Positions 53,265-63,156 of a DNA stretch of 64,000 bases are shown piece after piece. Made by a program: the position numbers and the translations under genes. Below the pieces are notes generated by a model that was not told the origin of the DNA, ran no database searches, and worked only from the letters and a program-made list of their open reading frames with translations. Position 1 is the first letter of the stretch, and each line of letters begins with the position of its first letter. The DNA comes from an uncultured Eubacterium sp. (GTDB lineage: Bacteria; Bacillota; Clostridia; Lachnospirales; CAG-274). The DNA lies in contig URXK01000008.1 of NCBI GenBank assembly GCA_900551755.1, positions 11,826-75,825 of the forward strand. Direction: 5' to 3'.

Positions 53265-54659
53265 TTAAAGTAAAATATATTTAATTATAAATAATATACT
53301 TAATATATACATTAAAATGCTAATTTTCTTTTCCTTGTTAGGATTTACAAGGTGTAAAACAGTGTAAGAAATTACACCCATTGAAATACCCTCTGAAATA
53401 CTAGAGAAGAAAGGCATTGCAATCATACAAATATAAGCTGGAATTGCTTCAAAGCAATTAGTAAAGTCAATATTTGCAATGTTAGTAACCATATAGAAAC
53501 CAACAATAACAAGTGCTGGAGCAGTTGCAAATGAAGGAATAGCAAGGAAAATTGGTGAGAAGAATAATGCTAAACCAAATAAAATTGCAGTAGTTAAGGC
53601 AGTTAAACCAGTTCTACCACCTTCAGTAACACCTGAAGCACTTTCAATGTAAGTTGTAGTTGTTGATGTACCAATTACAGCACCAAAAGTTGTAGCAAAG
53701 GCATCAGCAAGTAACGCACCCTTAATCTTAGGGAGCTTACCGTCCTTATCTAAAAGACCAGCCTTAGAAGATACACCAATAAGAGTACCAATAGTGTCGA
53801 ATAAGTCAACAAATAAGAAAGCAAATACAACAACGATGAAGTTGATAATACCAGTTTTATTTGCTAAAATTTCACTAAAGTTAAGTTTAAAAGCAACTTC
53901 CTTAATATCACCAAAGGCAAAGCTAACTACACCGCTAGGGATTAAAGAATAAAAGCCAGCATCTGGGTTTGGTACATATACATTAGCTAACTGACAGATA
54001 ATACCTAATACCCAAGTAATAACAATACCTAAAAGAATATTACCCTTTACATTTTTAGCAACTAAAGCACCAGTAATGATTGTACCAATAATTGCAAGTA
54101 AAACAGTAATACCTACATCGTGGAAACCAACAGCACCAGCCTCAAGACCCTTTGCTGTAATGTAACCATTAATAGAGAAAAGAGATAAGCCGTCAATAAC
54201 AATATTAGCATTCTTTAAACCAATAATGGCAATGTAAAGACCGATACCAACAGAAACGGCTGTCTTTAATGTTAAAGGTATAGAATTAAATATTGCTGTT
54301 CTAACATTAGTTAAAGATAAAAGTATAAATATTACACCTTCAACAAATACAGCAGTAAGTGCTGTTTCCCAGCTGTAGCCCATACCAATAACTACAGTAT
54401 AAGCAAAATATGCGTTAAGACCCATACCTGGGGCTAATGCAAATGGATAGTTGGCAAAAATAGCCATAAGTAATGTACCAACAAAGGCAGAAAGGGCTGT
54501 TGCAATAAATACACCGTTTGAGTTCATACCTGTTGCTGATAAGATGTTAGGATTTACTGCAAGTATATAAGCCATTGTCATAAATACTGTAATACCAGCA
54601 AGTATTTCTGTCTTAACATCTGTGTTGTGTTCCTTGAGCTTAAAAAGCTTTTCAAACAT
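53265..54659 (-). CDS. NCS2/AzgA-like purine permease
   Basis: This 464-residue protein has 12 or more membrane helices. It starts LKEHNTDVKTEILAGITVFM and has NPNILSATGMNSNGVFIATA, the substrate segment NYPFALAPGMGLNAYFAYTV and VVFAFLFVDLFDTIGTLIGV. The pattern matches the AzgA/PbuG guanine-hypoxanthine branch. ATG at 54659 follows AAGGAGG; a frame reaching 54734 has no site. It stands alone with its own promoter and no purine riboswitch. Confidence 0.92.
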   Translation of the reverse strand: MFEKLFKLKEHNTDVKTEILAGITVFMTMAYILAVNPNILSATGMNSNGVFIATALSAFVGTLLMAIFANYPFALAPGMGLNAYFAYTVVIGMGYSWETALTAVFVEGVIFILLSLTNVRTAIFNSIPLTLKTAVSVGIGLYIAIIGLKNANIVIDGLSLFSINGYITAKGLEAGAVGFHDVGITVLLAIIGTIITGALVAKNVKGNILLGIVITWVLGIICQLANVYVPNPDAGFYSLIPSGVVSFAFGDIKEVAFKLNFSEILANKTGIINFIVVVFAFLFVDLFDTIGTLIGVSSKAGLLDKDGKLPKIKGALLADAFATTFGAVIGTSTTTTYIESASGVTEGGRTGLTALTTAILFGLALFFSPIFLAIPSFATAPALVIVGFYMVTNIANIDFTNCFEAIPAYICMIAMPFFSSISEGISMGVISYTVLHLVNPNKEKKISILMYILSILFIIKYILL

Positions 54660-54705
54660 AGATTTTTTCCTCCTTAATAAATTATTTAGTTTTACATACC
54701 TAGTA

Positions 54706-54734
54706 ATTATATTGTTTTTTTTCATTTTGGTCAA
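54706..54734 (-). promoter_or_regulatory. Permease promoter
   Basis: On the minus strand TTGACC and TATAAT are 17 bases apart. The start lies about 40 bases before the permease ATG. A weak hairpin, CCAATAG / CTATTGG, at 54808-54826 lies just upstream. Confidence 0.7.
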
Positions 54735-54857
54735 GTAAAACTATTAAAAAAATGAAATAAAAGTGAAGATTTTATAGAATTTGTGCATATTGTGTCAAAT
54801 AAAATAACCAATAGCTGGGCTATTGGTATGGGTTTTGAAAATATATTTTTAATTAAA

Positions 54858-54922
54858 TTAAAAGAGAGCCAGACGCATCCGACTCCCTTAGGCATAGTCC
54901 GAAGACAACTGCCCCAATTCTA
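54858..54922 (-). ncRNA. Candidate Abi_2-linked small RNA 2
   Basis: On the minus strand a short transcript of about 65 nt starts near 54922. It folds as GGCA..GTC-TTCG-GAC..TGCC (a UUCG tetraloop) and a terminator GGGAGTCGGA-TGCG-TCTGGCTCTC followed by T residues. An alternative hairpin, TCGGACT / AGTCGGA, would present GCCTAAGGG in its loop. The shared GCCTAAGGGAG (54893-54883) matches RNA 1 with one change. It begins 42 bases after the broken Abi_2 gene on the same strand, the same layout as the first locus. No known riboswitch is recognised. Confidence 0.65.
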
Positions 54923-54928
54923 AAGTAT

Positions 54929-54957
54929 ATTATACCTTAGATTTAGAAGAAAATCAA
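54929..54957 (-). promoter_or_regulatory. Promoter of short RNA 2
   Basis: On the minus strand TTGATT (54957-54952) and TATAAT (54934-54929) are 17 bases apart. The -35 begins seven bases after the Abi_2 pseudogene stop codon. Confidence 0.75.
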
Positions 54958-54963
54958 GTATTT

Positions 54964-55932
54964 TTAAACAAAAGTTTTTAATAAGCTTAATTTACTTCTA
55001 GTATTAGTATATATAATTTTAGAATAAATATTCATAGGAACTAGTTTCCTTAGTTTTTCACAAGAATCTTCAAATTGTTTTATAAATGATAAAATATCAG
55101 ATTTATTACATTTTAATTTTTTCATTAAAAATGCTATTAATATTACATAATCAACAATTGTACAAAAATTTATATCTTTAATTGTTGTTTCAGATGTTAT
55201 ATAATTTGATATTCCTTTATCAATATCATTGGTTTTAAAACGAGTATCAAAAATTGTATTATTGTGTGCAACTGAATTTCTTAAGTCTTTTAATGTAAAT
55301 ATTATCTTTTCAATTTTTTTACCATTTGTATCAAATGCTGGATTTATACCAATAGCAAGAGATATATCTTTACGGATATTATTATTTAGACAACTAACTA
55401 TATTACCAAATTCTCCTAGACTAATTAATTCAAATATTGCCCATATTGGAACAGGCTGGTCTTTGTCATAGTAGTGATGAACAATATTATTTTTTCCGTA
55501 ATCTCTTGAAATATTGCTATAAATTTTATTTCTAACATTCATTTTTTTTGAAAGAGATTTTTTATAATTGGCACTACCAATAGGATATGAAGTATAATCG
55601 TTCATAATACTTGTATAAATATCAGCAAAGCTTGAACTTTTTGTAGCATTTAGTATTACTTCAAGTGTGTAATTTTTTAATGTGGTTTCAAGAAACATAA
55701 TTTGTGGATATAATAAGGCTTTTTATTTCATATCAAAATCATATACAGCTTGAAGTTCATTAAAATTTTGATAAGCTAACAATGACCTTGGTGAGTTACA
55801 GTATCTATATCCTTTGTATCCGTGAAAGTATCCAATATATCTTAATTTTTTCTTTTGTAAACTGCCTTTAATATAAATCTTTTTATTATCTCTCATATAT
55901 GTCATTAGAGCATTAATGCTTTTGGGTTTCAA
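54964..55932 (-). pseudogene. Abi_2/AbiF-type gene interrupted by one in-frame stop
   Basis: Two fragments in the same frame together span 322 codons, the normal length for the family. The N-terminal piece ends AVYDFDMK; codon 70 is TAA; the frame continues KALLYPQIMFLETTLKNYTL. The intact relative has Leu at the matching place (EFDRKLRIL), so a single TTA to TAA change would explain the break. The C-terminal half keeps the HEPN motif LKDLRNSVAHNN (R218, H223). A promoter (TTGATT, TATAAT) and a GAGGTGA site before TTG at 55932 remain. It may be a recent pseudogene, a read-through gene or a sequencing error. Confidence 0.8.
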
Positions 55933-55960
55933 AAAAATCACCTCACTTAAAGTTTCAATT

Positions 55961-55989
55961 ATTATAGCATATTTTTAGTACAAAATCAA
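55961..55989 (-). promoter_or_regulatory. Promoter of the broken Abi_2 gene
   Basis: On the minus strand TTGATT and TATAAT are 17 bases apart, about 30 bases before the TTG start. Confidence 0.6.
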
Positions 55990-56002
55990 TGTTATTCATA
56001 AT

Positions 56003-56028
56003 AAAAGACCACCAAATGGTGGTCTTTT
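56003..56028. terminator. Terminator after the VanW-like gene
   Basis: AAAAGACCACC pairs perfectly with GGTGGTCTTTT around AAAT. It is symmetric and could act on both strands. Confidence 0.85.
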
Positions 56029-56063
56029 ATTGTTGATAAAACCGACAGCTTTGCAATATTTTA

Positions 56064-57542
56064 TCACTGAGCAGAGGTAGTAGTTTCACCAGTGCCGGTA
56101 CCTATAAGAGTGACTTGTCGTCTAGGTAAATATGTACTTGTATTTATTTTTACAGTTTCTTTTAACACGCCATTTTCGTATACATCTTTATAAAGTTCGT
56201 ATGTATAGCCATTTTTAGCTGTTACATCAAGTTTAGTTGTACCTACTGGTAATGAGCTATCTTCCTTTGTAACAGGGTCATCAGGTGGTGTTTCTTTTAT
56301 AAATTTGTTATGGAACTTAAGTGTTCTACCTGCACTATGTATTTCTTTGCCGTATATATTAACTACAACATTAGTGCTTGTTAAATATGACTCTATAAAT
56401 ACGGCACAGTTAGTGTCATTTTTAAATTTAAGGTCTTTATAATCACCAGCAAGAGTAGCATCAAATCCATAGTCAGCATATCCTACTTTCATAGAGTGAT
56501 TATATCGCTCAGTTATTTTAAGCTCGGCATTTAAAAGTGCCATATATAATGCACTAGAAACTTGGCACATACCACCACCAATACTATCTTCTATTTTACC
56601 ATTTACAATAGTGCCGGCGTTTGCCCAGCCATTAGCCTCAGTACAAGGATTAAAGTGGTTATTTGTAGAAAATACCTCGTTAGGATAAACTACAACGCTA
56701 TTTATTTTAGCACAACCATTTTTAAGGTTTTGAATTCTGTTAGCATCTCCGCCTTTATAAGGGCTGGAATATGAGCCAATAATACCAGTAATACCAGTAA
56801 CATCAGCATCTTTATGCTTAGGTTCAGTTGTTTTAATATCAAATGTAACTTCTTTGCCAAAATCTCTTTTGTCAATAAGTTCATATACTTGATTTAAAAT
56901 AGCCTCTTTGTCAATAGTATAGCCGGTTTGTGATGGTGTAACAACAAACTGACCATTTACTCTTTTTAAGCCAGCATCTTTGGCTTCAACAGTAATTTTG
57001 TCAGAAATGGCATTAATGTATGACTGCACCTTTGCTTTGTTGTAGCTCATTATACCAAAGTCAACAGTACCGCTTTCAAGAGCCTTAAATTGACGCCACC
57101 AATTATCTGATGTTGGGTCTTTAGCAAATTCAAGTGCTTGCTTAACAGCACCTTCTATATCATATTTTAAATCAAAATCCTGAAAGGTATAGTTATATGT
57201 ATATTTACCATCTTTACTTTTTATTGTTATTATGTTACCTTCGGTATTTGTATCAACTTTAGAATTAATATAGTTCACTGCCTTTTCATAATTCATTCCG
57301 TTGACTTCTTTGCCGTCGATTAATATACCATCAAGAATAACATTTTCTTGAGCCACTTTAGGCTGGTCTATTTTCCATTGATAGTATTTGCTCATTATAG
57401 GTTTTCTAGCTATACAGCCAGCTATAATAACAATAATAAAAACAAGTATAGTCTTGCTTAATACTCTGTTAAAATGGTTTCTTTTGCTATGTTGTCTTTT
57501 TCTTCGCCTTTGGGATTTATGCTTTCTTTTAGCATTAGGCAT
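56064..57542 (-). CDS. VanW-family envelope protein with peptidoglycan-binding-like domain
   Basis: This 492-residue protein has a very basic N-terminus (KRKHKSQRRRKRQHSKRNHF) and one membrane helix (TILVFIIVIIAGCIA). One or two PG_binding_4-like domains follow (about 70-235). The VanW domain has PNEVFSTNNHFNPCTEANGW, SIGGGMCQVSSALYMALLNA and ERYNHSMKVGYADYGFDATL. The C-terminal end is G5-like. Such proteins lie outside the membrane and are linked to cell-wall remodelling; the exact role is unknown. It is 14 bases after a second gene with the same type of N-terminal domain. Confidence 0.85.
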   Translation of the reverse strand: MPNAKRKHKSQRRRKRQHSKRNHFNRVLSKTILVFIIVIIAGCIARKPIMSKYYQWKIDQPKVAQENVILDGILIDGKEVNGMNYEKAVNYINSKVDTNTEGNIITIKSKDGKYTYNYTFQDFDLKYDIEGAVKQALEFAKDPTSDNWWRQFKALESGTVDFGIMSYNKAKVQSYINAISDKITVEAKDAGLKRVNGQFVVTPSQTGYTIDKEAILNQVYELIDKRDFGKEVTFDIKTTEPKHKDADVTGITGIIGSYSSPYKGGDANRIQNLKNGCAKINSVVVYPNEVFSTNNHFNPCTEANGWANAGTIVNGKIEDSIGGGMCQVSSALYMALLNAELKITERYNHSMKVGYADYGFDATLAGDYKDLKFKNDTNCAVFIESYLTSTNVVVNIYGKEIHSAGRTLKFHNKFIKETPPDDPVTKEDSSLPVGTTKLDVTAKNGYTYELYKDVYENGVLKETVKINTSTYLPRRQVTLIGTGTGETTTSAQ

Positions 57543-57556
57543 AATTATTCTCCTTT

Positions 57557-58327
57557 TTAATATTGAATAGGAATATCATATACAATGTCGCTTTGTCCAA
57601 TGAGCATATCATTTTTAATAGAACTCATTAAGGCATCAACATTAACTTTGCCATCAATTACATTGCCTTCAACCTCTTTGGCAATTTCGTTTAATGTACT
57701 TTTTAATTTAGAGTCATCAATAGAAATGCTTGAAACAAGGTATTCTTTTCTATCTTCAAGATTTTGTGCAGCATCTAATTGCTTAGTTTTGCTACCACCT
57801 CTGCCTAATTTATATGCCTCATTTACAGTTTTAGCAACATCATAGCTACCACCTAAATCTTCGTAAGTAACATCTTTAGAATATGAACCACTTGAAATAG
57901 TGAAAGTTTTTTGTAATCTTGGCTTAGCATAGTCATTAGTTGCTCTTTTAATAGCTTGCTCTTTTGTAAGACAGCCAATATTAACTTCTTCAATAAATAC
58001 ACCGTTAAAAATAAGGTTATTATCTAAGGCTTCATAGGCTCTGTTAATTGCAGTATCTGTTTTACTGCTTATAGCAAAGGAAATGCTCCATATTGCAGTA
58101 ACAAGGAAAAATGCTGTACCAATACCCCAAAGAATATAATCTTTGTTTAGATTAATAGACTTTGATTTATTTTCTAATGTAGAACTAGCTTTTTTAGCCG
58201 TTTCTTTTAAATTTCCTAAGTTATTTTTTAACTTTTCTTCTGTATTTTTTATTTTATCATTTATCATTTTTTTATCTATAGTTTCTTTTGTTGAGCTGTG
58301 CTTTGGCTCTTTATTCTTTGAACGCAT
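57557..58327 (-). CDS. Membrane-anchored PG_binding_4-like protein
   Basis: This 256-residue protein has a charged cytosolic helix (TEEKLKNNLGNLKETAKKAS) and one membrane span (ILWGIGTAFFLVTAIWSISF). One external domain (NGVFIEEVNIGCLTKEQAIK to the end) resembles the PG_binding_4 domain of the downstream VanW protein. It has no VanW domain, so it may be a partner of its neighbour or a split relative. GGAGG precedes the start. Confidence 0.7.
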   Translation of the reverse strand: MRSKNKEPKHSSTKETIDKKMINDKIKNTEEKLKNNLGNLKETAKKASSTLENKSKSINLNKDYILWGIGTAFFLVTAIWSISFAISSKTDTAINRAYEALDNNLIFNGVFIEEVNIGCLTKEQAIKRATNDYAKPRLQKTFTISSGSYSKDVTYEDLGGSYDVAKTVNEAYKLGRGGSKTKQLDAAQNLEDRKEYLVSSISIDDSKLKSTLNEIAKEVEGNVIDGKVNVDALMSSIKNDMLIGQSDIVYDIPIQY

Positions 58328-58340
58328 AATTACCTCCTAC

Positions 58341-58448
58341 TTAACCTACAAAAAATACTGAAATTGAGCTTAATAGTAATGCTGCTACAAGTAATAAGGC
58401 TACAATACCAGCAATTTTTCTTTTAACTTCAGTTTTCATTCTTCTCAT
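58341..58448 (-). CDS. 35-residue single-span membrane peptide
   Basis: On the minus strand GGAGCG precedes ATG at 58448 and the frame reads MRRMKTEVKRKIAGIVALLL, then VAALLLSSISVFFVG and stop. The basic start and one membrane helix give an inside-positive orientation. It ends 13 bases before the PG_binding_4-like gene, so three envelope genes form one unit. I do not recognise a family. The ribosome binding site, the operon position and the clean topology support it. Confidence 0.6.
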   Translation of the reverse strand: MRRMKTEVKRKIAGIVALLLVAALLLSSISVFFVG

Positions 58449-58667
58449 TATAAATCGCTCCTTATATATGTTAATTACATTAAAATTTATTTTTCCCTAT
58501 CTTATTATTATAGCAGACAAAAATTATTTTTCAATATTAATATGTTGACAATAGTGTTAAAAAATTTTACAATTTGATTAAGAGAAATTTTTGACCTGAT
58601 ATATTTGTTATAATTTATGTAACAGTTAATATAAAATATGATTATCTTATTGGAAAGGAGCTAAATT

Positions 58668-61600
58668 ATGGCTTTGAAATTAAGTAAAGGACAAATGCTT
58701 GCTATTGATACTAAGGATAAAAATATACTTGTAAGTGCAGCAGCAGGTTCAGGCAAAACCTTTGTACTTACTCAAAGGGTATTAAGCAGAATAATAAATG
58801 ACAAATGGAATATTGACTCCTTTCTTATTGTTACATTTACAAGAGATGCTGCTGCTGAAATGAAGGATAGAATTGTAAAAGCCATTGAGTCAAAATTAAT
58901 AGATTTAGATAATATTGAACTTAGGGAACATCTTGAAAGACAGCTAGTGCTTATAAATAGGGCTAATATATCAACAATTGATTCCTTTTGTGCAAATGTT
59001 ATAAGACAAAATTTTCATAAAATAGATTTAGATTTGGGATATAGAAACATAACTCAAAATGAGGCTATATCACTGAAAAAGCAAGCTATTGACAATGTGT
59101 TTGAAAAACTTTTAGCTGAAAATAATGATGAATTTAATAATTTCTACAATATGTATTGTGATAAAAATAAAGATGATAATGTAGAAAAAATGATTTATAA
59201 ACTTTATGAGTATGCAGATAACTCTCCATACCCTAATAAATGGTTAGATGAATGTGTTGAAAAATATGAAAGTGCTGACAATTTTTATGAAAGTATATGG
59301 GGTAATAATAATATTCAAAGGGTGAGAGGCTGTATTAATAATGCTAAGGTTTATTTAGATAAGGCTGTTGAAATATTAAGAGATTTTGAAAAGCCTAATG
59401 TTATTGAAAAATTGTATTTAGCAATACAGGATTTTGAAAATGCGTTAAATCTTGGAGGTTTAGAAGAACTTAGCAAGCAAAAACTTTCATTACAGCTTAG
59501 GTATCCAAAGAGTTTTGATGGTCTATATGATGAAAAAGTTGCACTTATGAAACGCTATGTATTTTTTTGCAAGAAAGAACTTAGCAATGCTTTATCTTAT
59601 GCTAGTGTGTCAAGTGATGATGTTGAGCTTTTATATAATAATATTAAACCTATTGTCTTTCAATTAGTTAGAACAACAAAGATATTTGCTGATGAATATA
59701 ATAATCTTAAACTTGAGAACCAGTTAGCTGATTTTAATGATATTTCTCATTATTGCCTTAATATACTTAGAAATTCTGATGGTACAACTACAGATGTTGC
59801 TAAGGAATATCAAAACAAATATAAAGAAATAATTATAGATGAATATCAAGATAGTAATTATCTTCAAGAAGATATTTTGACTGCTGTATCAACTATAGAG
59901 CAGGGTAAAAACAACATATTTATGGTAGGTGATGTTAAGCAGGCTATTTATAGATTTAGACTAACTACACCTAAAATATTTATGGATAAATATAATAGAT
60001 ATGTTGGAGATAATGATGAAGAACAGTTAATACTTTTGTCTGAAAATTATAGGTCAAGAGCTGTTGTTTTAGAGGCTTGCAACATTATATTTAAGCAAAT
60101 TATGGATATGGATTTAGGTAATGTTGATTATACAGATGATGTTGCTTTAAATCCTAAGGCTTATTTTCCAGAGCCTAAGGAAGATATTAATATTTCAACA
60201 ACTACAGAGGTTCTTATTGCTGATACCTGTCATAGTAAGGAAATTGAGTATAAATTTGATGCTAAAATTGGCGAGGCTAAAATTGTAGCTAAGCGTATAT
60301 ATGATATGCTTTATACTAATCCTCTCTATATTTATGATAAAGATGAAGAAAAATATAGACCTGTTAAAAAAAGGGATATTGTTATACTTATTAGAAAAAG
60401 AACTAATGCTGAGGTATTTTATAATGAGCTTAACTTGGCTGGTATAGGCTGTGTGTTTGAAAAGTCTAATCCTCTTTATAAAACTACAGAAGTTAAAAAC
60501 ATTATATCATTACTTAAAATTATAGATAATCCTATTGATGATATTGAATTAATTAATCTGTTGCATAGCCCTATGTATGCTTTAACATTTGATGAAATTA
60601 CAGCTTTAAGATTAAATGACAGACAAGTACCTTTTTATAATGTTGTAAGGGAATATGCAAATAGTGATGATAAAATATCACCTATACTTAACAAATTTAT
60701 AAGTGATATAGATTATTACAGAGATTATGCTATTAATAATTCTCTTACAGACCTTATTACTGAAATTTATGAGAAATCTAATTATTTTTATTATGTAGGT
60801 ATTTCATCAGAAGATGGTCAAGACAATTTAAGATTATTTAAAGAAAAGGTAATGGAGTTTGAATCATTAAATAGTAATGACTTACACAGTCTTATTGAAA
60901 ATATTAACATTGATTTAAGTGATGATGTGGAAGATAAAGATAAGGTTAGTACAGCCTCAACATTATCTGAAAATGATGATGTTGTTAGAATTATGACTAT
61001 CCATAAGAGCAAGGGTCTTGAATTTCCTGTTGTATTTGTATCACAGCTTCACGAAAATATAAGCAATAGTTATAAAGAAAATTTTATATATGATAGAGAG
61101 CTTGGAATTGGCTTAAAATATATTAATCAAATAGAGAGAATAAGATATAAAACTCCGCCTTTTGATACTATTTTAGAAAAATATAGTGCTGATGAAAGGT
61201 CTGAAACATTAAGACTTCTTTATGTTGCTTTAACTAGAGCAAGGGAAAAACTTATTATAACTGGTGTGGCAAATAGTAGAATACCAACAACAAAGGATAA
61301 TAAAATGGAGATACTTTATGACCTTTGCGAAGAAAAGGAGAAATTATTTCCTTTAGCTTTTAGAAATATGGCAGATTCTCCTTTGTTTTGGATAATTTCA
61401 GCAATTAAAAGAAAGGATTTTGATTGCAACAATATTATTAAAGAAAAGTGGATACCTGTTGAAGATATTGACTCTCTTGAAAGTATTAAGGCAGAAAAGG
61501 AAATTGATACAATAAGCCGATTAAATGATATAGAGAGTGTGGTTAAAAAGGGTGAATATGCTGACTTAATTAATAGTAAACTTAGCTATGAATATCCGTA

Positions 61601-62234
61601 TAATACTGATGTAAATTTGCCATCTAAGATTTCTATTACTGAAATTAAGAGAAAAATACAAAATGAGGATAGTGAGCCTTATTATAGACAAAATATTGAT
61701 ATACAGCCACAGGTTATTGAAAATAGTTCTAATATTTCACCAGCTCAAAGGGGTATTTTGTATCATACTGTTTTTGAAAACATTGATTTTAATGCTAATG
61801 AAAGTGCAAAAGAGCTTGTTGATAGCTTAGTTGATAGAAAAGTATTAACACTTGACGAGGCAAAGGCAATAAATAATAGTCAAGTAGAGATGTTTTTAAA
61901 TTCTAACCTATTTAATAGAATTAAGTGTGCAAATAATGTGTTTAAGGAAGCTCCTTTTGTAATGTCTATTAAGGTATCAAGACTTAAGGCTTATGCTGAT
62001 AGTAATGAAAACCTTGTAGTTCACGGCATTATTGACCTTTATTTTGTTGAGGGTGATGAAATAGTTTTAGTTGATTATAAGACAGATAAGGTCTTTGGTG
62101 GACTATCAACATTAGCTAAAAAATATAAAATACAGTTAGACCTTTACAAGGAAGCTATTGAAGAAAGTACCGGCAAAAAAGTTAAGGAATGTATAATTTA
62201 TTCTATAGACAAAGGAGTAGCTATAAATGTTTAA
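58668..62234 (+). CDS. addA: Helicase-exonuclease AddAB, subunit AddA
   Basis: This 1188-residue protein has Walker A VSAAAGSGKTFVLTQRVL near 30, FLIVTFTRDAAAEMKDRI, Walker B EIIIDEYQDSNYLQED, GDVKQAIYRFRLTTPKIF, IMTIHKSKGLEFPVVFV and LLYVALTRAREKLIITG. The C-terminal nuclease has HGIIDLYF and IVLVDYKTDKV. It unwinds and cuts DNA ends together with AddB. GAAAGGAG precedes the start. The partner gene lies at 8031-11384, which is unusual since addB-addA is normally one operon. It overlaps the next gene by eight bases. Confidence 0.96.
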   Translation: MALKLSKGQMLAIDTKDKNILVSAAAGSGKTFVLTQRVLSRIINDKWNIDSFLIVTFTRDAAAEMKDRIVKAIESKLIDLDNIELREHLERQLVLINRANISTIDSFCANVIRQNFHKIDLDLGYRNITQNEAISLKKQAIDNVFEKLLAENNDEFNNFYNMYCDKNKDDNVEKMIYKLYEYADNSPYPNKWLDECVEKYESADNFYESIWGNNNIQRVRGCINNAKVYLDKAVEILRDFEKPNVIEKLYLAIQDFENALNLGGLEELSKQKLSLQLRYPKSFDGLYDEKVALMKRYVFFCKKELSNALSYASVSSDDVELLYNNIKPIVFQLVRTTKIFADEYNNLKLENQLADFNDISHYCLNILRNSDGTTTDVAKEYQNKYKEIIIDEYQDSNYLQEDILTAVSTIEQGKNNIFMVGDVKQAIYRFRLTTPKIFMDKYNRYVGDNDEEQLILLSENYRSRAVVLEACNIIFKQIMDMDLGNVDYTDDVALNPKAYFPEPKEDINISTTTEVLIADTCHSKEIEYKFDAKIGEAKIVAKRIYDMLYTNPLYIYDKDEEKYRPVKKRDIVILIRKRTNAEVFYNELNLAGIGCVFEKSNPLYKTTEVKNIISLLKIIDNPIDDIELINLLHSPMYALTFDEITALRLNDRQVPFYNVVREYANSDDKISPILNKFISDIDYYRDYAINNSLTDLITEIYEKSNYFYYVGISSEDGQDNLRLFKEKVMEFESLNSNDLHSLIENINIDLSDDVEDKDKVSTASTLSENDDVVRIMTIHKSKGLEFPVVFVSQLHENISNSYKENFIYDRELGIGLKYINQIERIRYKTPPFDTILEKYSADERSETLRLLYVALTRAREKLIITGVANSRIPTTKDNKMEILYDLCEEKEKLFPLAFRNMADSPLFWIISAIKRKDFDCNNIIKEKWIPVEDIDSLESIKAEKEIDTISRLNDIESVVKKGEYADLINSKLSYEYPYNTDVNLPSKISITEIKRKIQNEDSEPYYRQNIDIQPQVIENSSNISPAQRGILYHTVFENIDFNANESAKELVDSLVDRKVLTLDEAKAINNSQVEMFLNSNLFNRIKCANNVFKEAPFVMSIKVSRLKAYADSNENLVVHGIIDLYFVEGDEIVLVDYKTDKVFGGLSTLAKKYKIQLDLYKEAIEESTGKKVKECIIYSIDKGVAINV

Positions 62235-63156
62235 TTCAAGACACCCTTTTTATTCTGCCAATGATTATTACAAGGAAATATTTGGCGAAAAAATTATAAA
62301 ATTAGCTATTGATGGAGGTTTTACTTGTCCTAATAGAGATGGCACTCTTTCAAATAAAGGCTGTATATTTTGTAGTGGCAAAGGCTCTGGAGATTTTGCT
62401 GGTAGTAGATGTCTTTCTATTAAAGAACAATATACACAAATGAGGGAAAAAATGTCTACAAAGTGGTCAAAGGGAAAATATATGATGTATTTTCAAGCCT
62501 ATACTAACACATACGCTCCAGTAGATAAGTTAAGACAGCTTTATTATGAGGCAATAGATTGTGATGATGTTGTGGCACTTTCTATTGCTACAAGACCTGA
62601 CTGTATAAATGATGATGTTTTGGCTTTATTAGAGGAACTTTCAAACAAAGTATATGTGTGTGTTGAACTAGGGTTACAAACTAGTAAGGCTGAAAGTATC
62701 AACATTATTAACAGGTGTTATGAAAATATTGTGTATAAACAAGCTATTGAAAAATTAAATGAAAAGGGTATAGACACAGTTACACACATTATACTTGGCT
62801 TACCTGAGGAAAACTATGAGGATATGCTTAATAGTGTAAAATATGCTGTTGATTGTGGAACAAAGGGGCTTAAACTTCAGCTTTTGCATATTATAAAAGG
62901 TACTGCCCTCTATGATTTGTACAATGAAAAGCCTTTTAATATATTTAATCTTGAGGATTATGTTGATACCGTTGTAAATATTATTGAAAGTATACCACAA
63001 AATATAGTTATACATAGAATAACCGGTGATGCTAATAAGGCTGAACTTTTTGAGCCTTGGTGGAGTTTAAATAAAAGAAAGGTTTTAAATTCTATATCTA
63101 AAGAGTTTATTAATAGAGATAGTTGGCAGGGAAAAAAATTAAAGGCTAGTTTATAA
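62227..63156 (+). CDS. TIGR01212-family radical SAM protein (YtqA-like)
   Basis: This 309-residue protein starts FYSANDYYKEIFGEKIIKLA and has the cluster motif FTCPNRDGTLSNKGCIFCSG with a long first gap. SIATRPDCINDDVL and ELGLQTSKAESINIINR follow. These are typical of the YtqA/YhcC group. Its substrate is unknown. AAAGGAG inside the addA end precedes the start, so translation may be coupled to addA. Confidence 0.88.
   Translation: MFNSRHPFYSANDYYKEIFGEKIIKLAIDGGFTCPNRDGTLSNKGCIFCSGKGSGDFAGSRCLSIKEQYTQMREKMSTKWSKGKYMMYFQAYTNTYAPVDKLRQLYYEAIDCDDVVALSIATRPDCINDDVLALLEELSNKVYVCVELGLQTSKAESINIINRCYENIVYKQAIEKLNEKGIDTVTHIILGLPEENYEDMLNSVKYAVDCGTKGLKLQLLHIIKGTALYDLYNEKPFNIFNLEDYVDTVVNIIESIPQNIVIHRITGDANKAELFEPWWSLNKRKVLNSISKEFINRDSWQGKKLKASL

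Noticed and set aside
54660..54760. Purine riboswitch before the NCS2 permease
   Set aside because: The leader from the predicted start is only about 40 bases and lacks the core.
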